Positions 22,081-33,760 of a stretch of DNA of 64,000 bases are shown one piece after another. Position 1 is the stretch's first letter. Each line of letters opens with the position of its first letter. The position numbers and the translations under genes were made by a program. A model generated the notes under the pieces. The model saw only the letters and a program-made list of their open reading frames with translations. It ran no database searches and was not told the DNA's origin. Origin of the DNA: Mytilus edulis (Eukaryota; Mollusca; Bivalvia; Mytilida; Mytilidae); the NCBI RefSeq assembly GCF_963676685.1, contig NC_092346.1:96833917-96897916 (forward strand), read 5' to 3'.

Positions 22081-23424
22081 ATATTCGAGGACAATACCAG
22101 ATGGTGGACGTAAAAAGTAGACGTCGATACCTTCTCGAAAAAGGGTTATAATGACGAAGGTTGCACAACTTATACATCGGTCATTGAAGAAACATGAAAA
22201 CAAGGCTACAGAAAATGCCTGAATTTTTGTAAGTTATTACAACAATCTTGAAACTTAATAATCAGGTAATTTCCAATAGAAAACTGATCTTAAAGAATAG
22301 ATAATATAAATGTTTTTCCTTTCATCTGCAGTTTGTAATATTTCAGTAGCTTTGTTAGAAAAGTTTTAATGGTCTGTCTTCCAATTCAAGATGCGTAACT
22401 CAATTTATTTTAGATCGTTTTCCCCTTTCACAATATGAATTACGTCCCTTTCATTGTGAAATGTACGGGTAGTATTTAAACTCATCGTAGATACCAGGAT
22501 TTATTTATTTTTTATATTAACAAGATTATCAAAGCGAGGGAGTACATCCTACCTTAGGTATATACAGTATAAGTATTACATGATTGATATGTGGATGTCT
22601 AATGTGTTAAAATGCGTCCAATTTCAAAAATACTAAATTTTCAGTAAAAAAGTCAATCGCTACAAAACATATCAAAATATAATTTTGAACAAAATGTACT
22701 GTCTAAGAATTTTCATTCAAAAGAAACAGAAACTCGACTATATATTAAAAATGAAGTTGAATACCAATTAATAATTTCAGGGAGCATACCATTTGTTATG
22801 TTCTCATCCGCTAAGCTCATATACAAAAATAAAGATTGTCTTAATAATGCATAAATAAAACAAAAAGCAATGTGGGATGAGAAATTGCACTCATCAGTTA
22901 AATAATAAATTGTGACCATTCTGTATATTGTGGTCTCCTAATCTCCGAGTATATGGTAGGCAATCTACAAATACAAAATGTTCTATCAGAAAAAGAGATA
23001 GCTCAATTTAATTACATTTCATGATTGCAAAATATATGTGTCGATCTGATAAGTGAGCTTTTCTCGACAAGAGATCTAGAAAAGGCGCGAAATCGATTGA
23101 TACATAAGTATGAAAACCGATTTACCGATTATTGACGTACGCAAATATTTATACGCCAAATTTTAAATGAATTTCTATATAAGTTGCGTACTAGTTGGAG
23201 CTTCATTTCGTCTTTTGATGACAAATACTGGATTGTTTTGAGTTGTTACCATTTAAGGTTTTAAATTTTTTCAATTGGTTCTGTTCTGTATAATGCTATA
23301 ACAGAGAAGCCAAAGATACTAAATGAATATTCAGACATAGAAATCTGACAATTCCATGAAATAAAACGACAAAAAGACTAACAAACGTTAACAATACACT
23401 AGAAAAATAATGACTGAAGAACAG
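22081..23424. other. Intergenic, nothing recognised
   Basis: AT-rich sequence with only short open frames lacking domain features. Confidence 0.4.
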
Positions 23425-23640
23425 CTGAAAATCGGGTAGATCTCAGGTGCTCAAGAAAGGTAAGCAGATCCTTTTCCATATCTGACACCTGTTCTGTTGA
23501 TCTTGTAAGCACAAAATCGGTGATAAGTCTAATTCGATGTGTCACTTTCGAATTAAAGGGGGCTTGGTAGTTGTAACGACAATTGAAACGATTGAAACAG
23601 TTATTCCATAGCAGTCAACCAACTTGTGTTGGCGTCCGTA
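23425..23640 (-). repeat. Family C element, diverged 3' portion
   Basis: Reverse complement of the C end: GATCTCAGGTGCTCAAGAAA, GGTAAGCAGATCC, TGACACCTGTTCTGTTG, AGTCTAATTCGATGTGTCAC, AACAGTTATTCCATAGCAGT, CAACCAACTTGTGTTGGCGT. In translation the last blocks correspond to the RT C-terminus near HELVDRYGITVS. It joins family F directly. Confidence 0.75.
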
Positions 23641-24247
23641 AATAGTTATCAAAGGTACCAGGATTATAATTTAGTACGCCAGACGCGCGTTTCGTCTACA
23701 TAAGACTCATCAGTGACGCTCATATCGAAATAGTTATAAACCAAACAAATACAAAGTTGAAGAGCATTGAGGATCCAAAAATTCCAAAAAGTTGTGCCAA
23801 ATACGGCTAAGGTAATCTATGCCTGGGATAAGAAAATCCTTAGTTTTTCGAAAAATTCAAAGTTTTGTAAACAGGAAATTTATACAAATGACCACATAAT
23901 TGATATTCATGTCAACACCGAAGTGCTGACTACTGGCTGGTGATACCCTCGGGGACGAAACGTCCACCAGCAGAGGCATCGACCCAGTGGTGTAAATAGT
24001 TATCAAAGGTACCAGGATTATAATTTAGTACGCCAGACGCGCGTTTCGTCTACATAAGACTCATCACTGACGCTCATATCGAAATAGTTATAAACCAAAC
24101 AAATACAAAGTTGAAGAGCATTGAGGATCCAAAAATTCCAAAAAGTTGTGCCAAATACGGCTAAGGTAATCTATGCCTGGGATAACAAAATCCTTAGTTT
24201 TTCGAAAAATTCAAAGTTTTGTAAACAGGAAATTTATAAAAATTTTC
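23641..24247 (-). repeat. Family F repeat, head-to-tail dimer (~357-bp unit)
   Basis: The stretch AAATAGTTATCAAAGGTACC.. begins near 23639 and again near 23996. Both units carry GTACGCCAGACGCGCGTTTC, ACATAAGACTCATCA, AAATACAAAGTTGAAGAGCA and TAAGGTAATCTATGCCTGGG, nearly identical between units. The first unit continues through CAACACCGAAGTGCTGACTA and CGACCCAGTGGTGTAAATAG. The second is cut off after TTTATAAAAATTTTCGAAAC. The strand follows the copy at 52.7 kb, which I took as forward. Confidence 0.85.
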
Positions 24248-24309
24248 GAAACGATGAATCAATTTTCCGTCTCAGAACTCTTAGTTTGATAGTTTTTTGT
24301 AAGCAGTAA

Positions 24310-24845
24310 CCCTCTATCAAGGAAAATGTGATAAAACAGGGACGAAAGATACCAGATATACTCATATATCGAAATTAAACTGACAACGCCATGGCTAAAC
24401 ATGAAAAGGACAAACAGACAAACAATAGTACACATGACACAACATTGAAAACTAAAGAATAAACAACACGAAACCCACCAAAAACTAGGGGTTATCTCAT
24501 ATGACCCGGAAGGGTAAGCAGATCCTGCTCCACATGTGGCACACGTCGTGTTGCTTATGTTATAACAAATCCAGTAAATAGTCTAATTCGGTAGGTCACA
24601 TTCATGAAAGGGAAGGGGATTGTAGTTACGACGTAAGGAACATATCCGATATCATTTGTGAAACGGTTATTCCATAACGGTCAACCAACTCGTGATGGCG
24701 TCCGTAAAATTTACGAAGAGATGATTTCAACTTCACAATTTGGAACTCTTGATTTAATAGCTTCCTTGTGAGCAACAACCCTCTATCAAGAAAATCATGA
24801 TAGGAAACGCAAGCACGAGAATACCGTGTCAATTGGGAGATATAT
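24310..24845 (-). pseudogene. Family C element: tail plus C-terminal RT fragment
   Basis: The left half is the conserved tail in reverse complement (CTGACAACGCCATGGCTAAA, GACAAACAATAGTACACATG, CACCAAAAACTAGGGGTTAT, GTAAGCAGATCCTGCTCCAC). The right half (24626-24832) is open on the minus strand for 68 codons and encodes ...YSRACVSYHDFLDRGLLLTR... and GRHHELVDRYGITVSQM. This is the C-terminal part of the RT encoded by this element, also seen at 51.44-51.78 kb. The copy is truncated upstream of the palm motifs, so it is inactive. Confidence 0.8.
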
Positions 24846-24936
24846 ACACCGTATGCAGGATGGGGAGCTGAAATTATCTCTTCTGTCGCAAAAGTTTTGT
24901 TATCAGTCGATCTAGAGTTGTAACACAGTACATGAT

Positions 24937-25529
24937 TTAAGGTAGATCACAAGTATAAACTTTTTGAGACATAATTTTCTTATAATTTGCCGAAATGAAG
25001 ATTTTACTATGCTTTTTCCAAAACATAATAAAAAGTATGGGTCACCGTGCTTTTTTTCAAGCAATTAGTCGTTAATAAATTGCATAAATTTGGTTAGATA
25101 TTTCATGAAAAAACACATGTGTGTGCATAAAAAAAAATATATGAGATAGAATTTTGAAACAAATTGTGACAACATAGGTTTTATTGTATGTATTAAGAAA
25201 ATAAAAAGAAAAAATGGTGTCACCGAACTTGTTTTCCTGCTACAAGTAAAAATACAAAATTTCCTTATTAGTCCAGTATAACTAAAAGAGTTATCTCCCC
25301 TTAAGTGGCTCATTTGAAAAAAAATTTCTAAAAACACCAAAAAAAAAGATATTTGTTTAAATATTTTGTATATAACAATAAATCACCAAGTTTTTTTTAT
25401 ATAGATAAACAGTATAACTATTAAATTGAAAATCTGTCTCCAAATTTGCAGATTTGGTCAAATAACTAGACCGATTTTGTACTGTGATTGAACAATCCAA
25501 GATTGCGGTATACAATGAATCTACCTTAA
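24937..25529. mobile_element. TTAA-bounded MITE-like element with short inverted ends
   Basis: It begins TTAAGGTAGATCACAAG and ends CAATGAATCTACCTTAA, whose reverse complement is TTAAGGTAGATTCATTG. The shared inverted end is TTAAGGTAGAT (11 bp). The element is 593 bp, AT-rich, with no coding. It belongs with the TTAA-ended elements at 18960 and 29739 by architecture, not by sequence. Confidence 0.65.
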
Positions 25530-25572
25530 TAAGTTTTACTGTCCCTCTGGTATCTTTCGCCCCTCTTTTTAA
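25530..25572 (+). repeat. Family C tail fragment
   Basis: GTTTTACTGTCCCTCTGGTA followed by TCTTTCGCCCCTCTTTTT is the extreme 3' end of family C. It abuts the MITE at 24937-25529. Confidence 0.75.
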
Positions 25573-25596
25573 AAAGGCATGAAGATGGAATTGATC

Positions 25597-25662
25597 GCAG
25601 ATTAGCTAAATTTATGTGACTGTATCTTAGAATCTTGAAAACAGGTAATTTAGCTAATCTGC
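25597..25662. other. Perfect 16-bp inverted repeat with 34-nt spacer
   Basis: GCAGATTAGCTAAATT (25597-25612) and AATTTAGCTAATCTGC (25647-25662) are exact reverse complements. It could be the ends of a tiny foldback element or a cruciform-forming site. Nothing links it to a gene. Confidence 0.7.
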
Positions 25663-26844
25663 AATGCATTCTGTCATTATTTAAAATATATCATGAACTG
25701 CGTTACAACTCTATATTCTTCATACGAGGCGATGGCTCATATAAATATATACAGTACACTACAAAATATGATGAATACTAAGCAAGAGTTAAAGGTTACA
25801 CCATCACTAAAAAGAAAATCACCGAATAATAGTTAAATCATGAACAAATATTAAATATTTCGAATAACTAATATCCTTCATCAGTGAATATATATAATAT
25901 AAAAATAAACCCAATGTCCTTTTTTTATATCGCTACATCTTATCTTTTCTCTGATTTAATTTTGTTAGTTTGAGAATCTTTTTGTCATCTTAATGAAATA
26001 AATCACAGAGAACTATTGTATGAAGGACCCTACGGTAAAAAATGATACGCAACATGATTAAAGATATATATAAATGTTAGTCCAAACAAGTCTGAAAAAA
26101 AAGTTCCTCGCTGAATTTGAATCATTAATTAGTATTTCATAGCATGCTAAACTTTTCAATTTCTATAAAACCTTTACGATATGTGTTACATATACATACA
26201 ATGATATCGCAAAATAATTTATTAGAAGAGTTTGCACCTGTGTTATGGTAGGATAAATTTGCATTCCTTTAATTTATTTTCATTGCAAAACAAAACCTGT
26301 GTTTTTCAATGTTCACAAATTCACATCTGGGAATTTAAACATCCATAAAATTTGTTCATGATATCCTAAATTTCAATAAGGGTATCATTTTGATAGGTCA
26401 AAAGTCTTCGGATGCACGGATACAAGTTCGTCAATCGTGATTTATCAGAACGGATAACACATGATTACAAAATATCAAATTACTCCCCCTATTGTATTCC
26501 GGTCTACATCAAAGGCGAGATGTTTCGTATTAGAAATTTAGTTTTGGTATATTTTACATATTACATTAAAAAGCAATTGAATTCATTGAATACAAATTTA
26601 CTTCAAACTTGAAACCCCGAATTTTACTTAAGGTATTTAAAACCATTTGCTTTTTACTCTTTAGAAGAGGGTTCACCGTGTTTATATTATAACAGCATTG
26701 ACGTAAACATTTAGATGCAGTCTTACCCTTTTCGAGTTATTTTTCAAAATTCGAAATGAAACGATGTTTCGTCACGTTTACCAACTTTGCATATACTTAC
26801 GAAGGAACTCTGTTTTTTGTTTTGAAGAAAACAAAACTCATCAA
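25663..26844. other. Intergenic, nothing recognised
   Basis: AT-rich. The 66-codon open frame at 26412-26612 shows no domain. Confidence 0.4.
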
Positions 26845-26960
26845 CGGTACAAGGCTAATAATTGAGGTACACCATACGAGCGTTTAGTCTGCATACGACT
26901 CATCAGTGTAGTTCAATTTAAGACTTTTAGAAGTTGAAATGTTACGACTACAAAATAAAA
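26845..26960 (-). repeat. Family F-related fragment
   Basis: GGTACAAGGCTAATAATTGA, GTACACCATACGAGCGTTTA and GCATACGACTCATCAGTG parallel the F blocks 'accaggattataatttagtacgccagacgcgcg..tacataagactcatcagtg' with many changes. Confidence 0.6.
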
Positions 26961-27364
26961 CAAATGCAGGATAAATGCCAACAAATGGGGATGAATGCCA
27001 AGGAATTAAACACATAACTTAAGAAGAGGTATAAACATGGTAAAAGAATTTGATATGATAGCAAATCAGACAACCTCCGTTCAGTCAACAAACGACGTAA
27101 AAGCTATAAATTTGAATCACTGTACAACTTTCAACAATGAGCAAAACGCATTCAAATCAGCAATCTAATCACAACCCGGCATTTAAAACATTCATAACGA
27201 GACAAATAACGGCATGGTATTTGTACAAAACAATAAACAAATCAAAATATTATATACAGCATCAAACGACATTCACTGAATTACATACCCCTGACTTCAG
27301 ACGGCCGCATACAAAAGGCGGAGGTGTCGAACACGCACCTTAACTAACATATACAGCAGTGTAA
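26961..27364. other. Intergenic, nothing recognised
   Basis: No feature supported. The 68-codon open frame at 27137-27343 has no recognisable domain. Confidence 0.4.
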
Positions 27365-27795
27365 AAAGTAAAATCACAAAAATACTGAACTCAGAGGAAA
27401 TTCAAATCTGAAAGTCCCTAATCACATGGCAAAAACAAATGATAAAACACATCAAAAACTAATGGACAACAACTGTCATATTCCTGACTTGTACAGGCAT
27501 TTTCAAATGTAGAAAATGATTGGTTAAAACCTGGTTTTAAAGCGCTAAACCTCTCATTTTGTACGACAGTCTCATCGAATTCTGTTATATTTACAATGAT
27601 GCGTGAACTAAACAGACATAAGAAATAAAATAGTCAAAATAAGGGTACAGCAGTCATCGTCTTACAATTTTAAAAGGAACAATTTCGTGTGTCTGACGTC
27701 AGAAAATTTATACGTCTCATATTTTTGTCGTTCAATGTTTGTGCAAACAACTCTAAAATTTCACATGGGCAATGTTAGCATACAGGGTTAAAAAA
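27365..27795 (+). repeat. Family B repeat, long form
   Basis: The usual B part (AAATCACAAAAATACTGAAC to CTCTCATTTTGTACGACAGT) continues into an extension. The extension blocks are TACAGCAGTCATCGTC, TTTTAAAAGGAACAATTT, CGTGTGTCTGACGTCAGAAA, TTTTTGTCGTTCAATGTTTG and CACATGGGCAATGTTA. The same extension follows B at 60742-61206, so the full family is about 430-460 bp and most copies here are truncated. The extension carries a perfect TGACGTCA. Confidence 0.85.
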
Positions 27796-28044
27796 TCAAA
27801 AGTATGTAAGAATTAATTTCAGAAATAGACTTTGATTTAAAATTGTCCAAAAGTAATTTTGACGTTTGTGGTTCCACCTTTTTTCTAATTTATAATAGAA
27901 ATATAACATAATGACATGTAATAGAACAAAAACATACTGACAGGATTTTTTAAAGTACAGATTTAAGTTATAAGAACCAACAAAACACAAAAAGTCGCAT
28001 ATTCAAAACACACCAGCAAAAATGAAAGATAATACAAAAACATT

Positions 28045-28175
28045 GACGGGTGCGGGAATTTCTCGCTACATTGAAGACCTGTTGGTGACCTTCTGCTGTT
28101 GTTTTTTATTTGGTCGGGTTGTTGTCTCTTTGACACATTCCCCATTTCCATTCTCAATTTTATGTATAAGTACCA
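28045..28175 (+). repeat. Family A repeat, terminal fragment
   Basis: GACGGGTGCGGGAATTTCTC, GCTACATTGAAGACCTGTTG, GTGACCTTCTGCTGTTG, TTGTTGTCTCTTTGACACAT, TCCCCATTTCCATTCTCAAT are all identical or nearly identical to 55455-55565. Confidence 0.9.
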
Positions 28176-28389
28176 AGACACGTTAAATGGATATCACAGA
28201 AAACAGCCCAATAGTAAAAGTAATATTGATAATAGAACAAAGACAAATGAAAAAACAATATAACATGTTGTTAAGATGATAAACAACGTCAGTACGCAGA
28301 ATCTATACATCAAGACCATCCTGTATTATTTGTGAAGTTGATACGGAATAACAGCAGAATAACATACAGATTGATATATCACACAAAAT

Positions 28390-29480
28390 ATGGTATGACA
28401 GTGTTTTGTGAGATATGTCTACGCAGCAGATACTGAAAAAAAATAATTGGTCAGTAAAATGTCAGATAAGTCTACATCGTCGATACTGTTATACATTAGA
28501 AGTGATCATAGAGATGCCGGAGGTACTGTAACAAACGAAACTGAGCAGATATAATACACACCGTTGATGTTGTAGAAATCCATCGAATAAGATATATGTT
28601 ATCACCGTAGATTATGTAACAAACTAAACTGAACAGAGATAGTTCTACAAAAGAGGGACGAAAGATACCAAAGGGACAGTCAAACTCATAAATCTAAAAC
28701 AAACTGACAACGCCATGGCTAAAAATAAAAAAGACAAACAGAAAAACAATAGTAAACATGACACAACATAGAAAACTAAAGAATAACCAACACGAACCCC
28801 ACCAAAAACTAGAGGTGATCTCAGGTGCTCCGGAAGGGTAAGCAGATCCTGCTCCACATGTGGCACCCGTCGTGTTGCTTATGTTATTACAAATCCAGTA
28901 AATAGTCTAATTCTGTAGGTCACATTCATGAAAGGGAAGGGGATTGTAGTTACGACGTAAGGAACATATCCGATATCATTTGTGAAACGGTTATTCCATA
29001 ACAGTCAACCAACTCGTGATGGCGTCCGTAAAATTTACGAAGGGATGATTTCAACTTCACCATTTGGAACTCTTGGTTTAATAGAGTTACAACGTACATA
29101 ACATAACAATTCTAACCGACCAGAGGGATGTCTTCCCGGAGATTCTATAATAAACCTAACATAAAATAGGGATGTCTACATTGAATACTGTAACAAACCA
29201 ACTTATAATGAATTTCTTTACACCGGAAATACTTTCACAAACTAAATTATGTCTACACTTTAGATACTGTGAGAAACCAAACTTTACATACATAATTTTA
29301 CAAAGAAGATATTGTTACAAACTAACGGGATCAGAACGATGTCAACACCGGAGATACTGTTACAAACTAAACTGATCATAGATATGTCTACCTCGTTGAT
29401 AATGTTACCAAATAAACTGATCAATGATATGTCTACATCGTTGATAATGAAACAAATCAAACTTATCAGAAAGATAACTG
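28390..29480. repeat. Degenerate 45-bp minisatellite, split by a family C insertion
   Basis: Units resemble GATGTCTACAYCGTTGATAC plus TGTTACAAACTAAACTGATC. Anchor positions such as GTCAACACC at 29341, GTCTACCTC at 29386 and GTCTACATC at 29431 are exactly 45 bp apart. The units on the left (about 28390-28640) are more diverged. The array is interrupted at about 28645-29085 by a family C fragment and resumes at about 29095. Confidence 0.75.
28645..29085 (-). mobile_element. Family C insertion inside the 45-bp array
   Basis: It is a reverse-complement copy with the tail (AGAGGGACGAAAGATACCAA, CTGACAACGCCATGGCTAAA, CACCAAAAACTAGAGGTGAT) and the C-terminal RT coding remnant (CGGTTATTCCATAACAGTCA, ACTCGTGATGGCGTCCGTAA). 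Both flanks are 45-bp minisatellite, so the element inserted into the array, or the array grew around it. No clear target duplication was seen. Confidence 0.8.
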
Positions 29481-29497
29481 ACAATAAAGATGTTTAA

Positions 29498-29590
29498 TGT
29501 GTTTCGGATTTGGATTCTGTCATTTGTTAAAAGACTTTGAGTTTTGAATTTTCCTTTGAGTTCGGTATTTTTGCTATTATTATTTTCATA
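29498..29590 (-). repeat. Family B fragment
   Basis: TCTGTCATTTGTTAAAAGAC, TTTGAGTTTTGAATTTTCCT and TTGAGTTCGGTATTTTTGCT match the B head in reverse complement. Confidence 0.65.
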
Positions 29591-29738
29591 TAGTTTCGTT
29601 AATTTTTGTTGGTTACCTTCTTGTGAAAACCATATTTGAAACAAACCAAATATGCATTATTTAAAAATAATCTTTTTTTAAGCATTGCAACGTATACATG
29701 ATTGCTTATATGAATTTTATGGACTTTTCGATCTTATG

Positions 29739-30314
29739 TTTAAAGGAGTAGGTCCAGTAAGACCCCTTTGTGGCCCCAAAATACAGCAGTTTTACAAAAT
29801 TGTTAAAATGTAAACTTTTAGTTATTAATTGGAAAGTAGAATGCTTCTGATACATAAATATGGGCTGTTTTTAACAATACAATGCACATATATCGGGTAC
29901 TAGCATCATTAAGTTATGCTAAATTACTGAAATCTTCACAATTTTAGCATTTTAGTTAAATTTTAGGCGGTTTCCGTCTTAATTGAATGTGGCCACATTT
30001 GTGTTCATTCTTAATATTGAAATATAAGTTGTAATTGATGATAATACATAACATATATAAAGGTTGACGATGAACACGGATGCGGCCACTTTCATTTATG
30101 ACAAAAACCATCTGAAAAGTGACATTTTTTGGCATATCTGATAGATTTTTCATATTTAAGCTTGAATAAAAGCGTTTTTAATAAGTAAATCAGTTAAAAT
30201 CTTTCACATAACTGAAATAGTCACTTAAGTGTTTAAAAAGTATCCAAAATCATTCGTCAGATGAACCTGAAATTTGAGGCCAAAATCGGCCCTTACCGGA
30301 CCTACTCCTTTAAA
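29739..30314. mobile_element. TTAA-containing MITE with ~24-bp inverted ends
   Basis: It starts TTTAAAGGAGTAGGTCCAGT and ends ACCGGACCTACTCCTTTAAA. The inverted ends match over about 24 bp with one mismatch (A versus G). TTAA lies at 29740-29743 and 30310-30313 just inside the ends, so a TTAA target duplication with inner repeat AGGAGTAGGTCCGGTAAG is possible. The interior (about 576 bp in all) is non-coding but contains two similar GNGGCCAC-bearing segments near 29985 and 30080. Confidence 0.8.
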
Positions 30315-31106
30315 GTCCTCATTATTTAAAAGGTTTTTGTTTGACAAAAAAATGAATTATCTGACTAATTCATAAAGAGAAGATCAGTGTGATATATACT
30401 CGTAACATTGAAAGAATGCTTCACCTGTTGAATTTGTTGTTTTGACGCGCTTTTCTGGGTAAATCTTCAGAATACTCAATGACAAAACAATCACTTGCAA
30501 AATCATGTACAGTTGCTTTGAAACCAACTGTCCTCAACAAATATGTAAGTTTTACTTTTTGGTAGTCACGACTTGAATAGCTTCATTTAAACATCGACCA
30601 ATGATATGATTCCAATATTTTCACATATAACAGATGTCCAAAGCGCGATTTGGGGTTAAGGATGTGCTTTATTTTTACAAGTCACGTGAAAAGCAATGAA
30701 TATAAAACAACTGACTGACACTTCCAGACTCTCTGGAGTAAAATAAAAACGAACCAATCATATTTCAGATGTATTACTTTCTTCAAACTTCGAGAAACTC
30801 ATCATATTTCAAATTGGTATTAGTTGTTGTATTATTATTTTAAGAAATATGTTTGTGCATTGAAACAGTATTTACGAGGATGTTGACATAGTCAATTGTG
30901 GTAATCTAACATGACATCATTCTATTTTGACAGTGAAATTATCCTCTAATTTTGATGAGCTGTTGTGTTTAAAGGTTTAATATACATGTAACTCCCTCAA
31001 TAGAAATAGCAGAAAAACCTCGAATTAACACTGTGTGTTCAACAGAGTGAGTTATAATACATATTGAATAAGATATATTGTTAATAGTTAAAGTCAGATT
31101 GATGTA
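30315..31106. other. Intergenic, nothing recognised
   Basis: No exon or known repeat family. Confidence 0.4.
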
Positions 31107-31202
31107 TAAGAGAGGCAAAAGATACTAGAGGGACAGTCAAACTCATAGATCGAAAATAAACTGACAACACCATGGCTAAAAAAGGATAAGACAAACAGAC
31201 AA
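31107..31202 (-). repeat. Family C tail fragment
   Basis: AGAGGCAAAAGATACTAGAG, GGACAGTCAAACTCATAGAT, AACTGACAACACCATGGCTA and GACAAACAGACAAAT match the conserved tail in reverse complement. Confidence 0.8.
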
Positions 31203-31429
31203 ATAAGTATATAAGAGTCGCTGTGCATGCAGATGGAAGTAAATTCAGGATAAACAAATTATTTATAATTATTGTTATTCTAAAATTAATTTGATAAATT
31301 TTATGTCAATTAAAAAATAAAGAACTGGAGTAACAAGCCCAATATATAAGATATCAGAGAAATTATAACAATTGAGAAAAACTATGGAATATGGAATTTA
31401 AATAGAGCATTCCAAATATGCTGCCATGA

Positions 31430-32330
31430 ATTAAGATGCAGCATACCAATTGTAATGCCTTAAATAAAGATGAAACTTTCCGAATTTGCTACCATAAATT
31501 AAAGTGAAGCATACAACTTGTGCCATCTTAAATAAAGATGAAGCTATCAACTGTGCTGTATTAAATGAAAATGAAACATATCGAAATGTTGCCATAATTT
31601 AAAAATCACTATACTGAAGGTGCTGCCATAGATAAACATGAAGTGCACCGAAAGTCCTGCCTTAAATTGAAATGAAGCATACTGATTTTGCTGGCTTATT
31701 TCATAATGAGTCACATCGGATGCGCTGCATTCAGTAAAAATATTGCATAAACACCTAATCTGGTGTTTGACATGAAAGTTAAGTATACCAAATGTGCTGA
31801 CTTAAATAAATTGAAATATATAATATCGAAAGTGCTAATCGATAGCAAAGTGAAGCCTATCGAATGTTAGATCTTAGATTATAAAGTCGAATATAAAAAA
31901 AAAGAGTTCCGATTTTTTAACATTGAATTAAAGTGAAGTATACCGAATAAACTGCATTAAATTAGAAATTTAGCATATTGAAAATAAAGTATACCGAATT
32001 TGCTGTCTAAAATCAAATTGATTCAATTTTTTTTAATGATTACTGTACGTGCTGTTAAATTAAGCAAATACTAAATGTGCTACGTTGAATTAGAATCAAT
32101 ATCGAAAGTGTTGATTTAGGTTAGAATAAATCATAATGAATATACTACCTTAAATTAGAATGCTGCGTATAAGTAAGCCATAAGTTTAAATAAAGAATAA
32201 TGATTTTGCTGCTTTAAATTAAAACGAAGGTACCAAATGTATATCCTTAAATAGAAATTAAAGCATAATATGCTGTCTGAAAGTGAAAATGAAGTATTAC
32301 AAATGTGCTGTTTTAAAATTAAAATTAACA
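31430..32330. repeat. Degenerate ~34-bp tandem array
   Basis: Units read roughly GCTGCCTTAAATTAAAATGA followed by AGCATACCGAATGT. Successive GCC/GCT anchors at 31457, 31488, 31522, 31555, 31591, 31625, 31659, 31693 and 31727 are 31-36 bp apart, mostly 34. The array weakens but can be followed to about 32330, so about 25 units. It is AT-rich and full of stops; no function seen. Confidence 0.75.
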
Positions 32331-33561
32331 ATTAATGTAAAAATTAAGTAACATGAAGATGCGGTATGATTACAAACGAGTCAACTTTACATCAGAGATC
32401 AAATAGCATTGCCAGTACTCTTCGACTTGTGGGTTTTTAATATCCTTCTGTACGGTCAGTGACTCTGGAGTATCAACAGATAAGGATACCTCTCATCTTC
32501 CAGGCGAGTTAGAGCTTTACTTTTTTCAAAAAAATAAACATGCGAAATGTAAAAATATTTACATTGATTTAATAATTTTAATTAAATCATTTTCTGGTTA
32601 TTGTAATTGGAGCAAACATTGTGTTTTCAATTAAAAGTAAGTAAAACACAACTACACATTTAACTAACGTTTAATGTTATTTTAATTTTTTTTTAATACC
32701 TTGCGTTAAATTTGATTTGAAATTGATTTGATTTGATTTAATTCATGTGTTGGAGTTTTCTTTTTTGAACCTTTCAGAATACTGGACACACTTAGATGAA
32801 TTTAAATAAACCAATAAATTGTATTCAAATAAAGAATCATACCAATATAAAACCGCAGATGGATAGTAGCGATGTTAAGCTGACCTTTCAACTCAACAAA
32901 CATAAAACCTTTTCTGTTTCAAGAGTAAAGAAATCCTCTCTGAGTCGATTAGTCCCAGTAGGGAGCATTTTGCTTGTTCCTGAGCAGATTAAACAATTTA
33001 GACAAACAAAATAAATTGACAAAATTTCATAGCGGGATGTTTTTCGAAACATTGCCAAACAATACTTGATCGGTACAAAAGGTTATTGCTAGTTAAAAGA
33101 GTCAGTTAATCAAATGGACACGTTAAATTCTCCATCATTAATAATGTTTCTGTGTTTTATTGTTGAACATCCGACATGCCGTTCTCCGATAAAATTACCA
33201 TTAATTAAATGTTGCTGTCTATTTCATTCATGAAAAAGGTATTAAAGCACAGGGAATCTTCTTAACATACATGTAGTAGAATGGAAATTAGAAAAAAAGA
33301 GGCAAAAGATACCCATCATAAAATGACATAATAATGATTATAAAGATGTGTGCAATACGTAGAGATAATATTGTAATATATACTTTCTCAATGTTGTTAA
33401 TAAAGGTCGTACTAATACCGAAATATTTCCCATTTGTGTTCTTTAGTCTTAATTGGTTATCGTACAACATCTCTTTATTTTTTATATTAATCATAATTGA
33501 TAAAGACATATATTCATTATAATTCAATAATTAGAATGAACATTTTGCAGTATTTTATTTA
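32331..33561. other. Intergenic, nothing recognised
   Basis: AT-rich; open frames under 80 codons with no domain. A short GAGGCAAAAGATACCCATCA at about 33299 may be a remnant of a family C tail. Confidence 0.4.
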
Positions 33562-33760
33562 TTAACATTGTCATATAAGCGGGAGGTTTGGCTAGCAATA
33601 AATTCAGGCTAAACCCGGCATGTGTTTCTTATATGGAAATTACTGTGCGTTGCATGTGTATTGGCGTTTGATTTCGTTTTAGGTCAGAGTTTCTGTTGTT
33701 CCGTTGTTTTCTTCTAATAGTTGACGTATTTCTCTCGAATTTAGTTCGTATTAAAAAGGT
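33562..33760 (+). repeat. Family E repeat
   Basis: CATATAAGCGGGAGGTTTGG, CTAGCAATAAATTCAGGCTA, TTCTGTTGTTCCGTTGTTTT, ATAGTTGACGTATTTCTCTC parallel the copy at 18285-18545. Confidence 0.8.
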
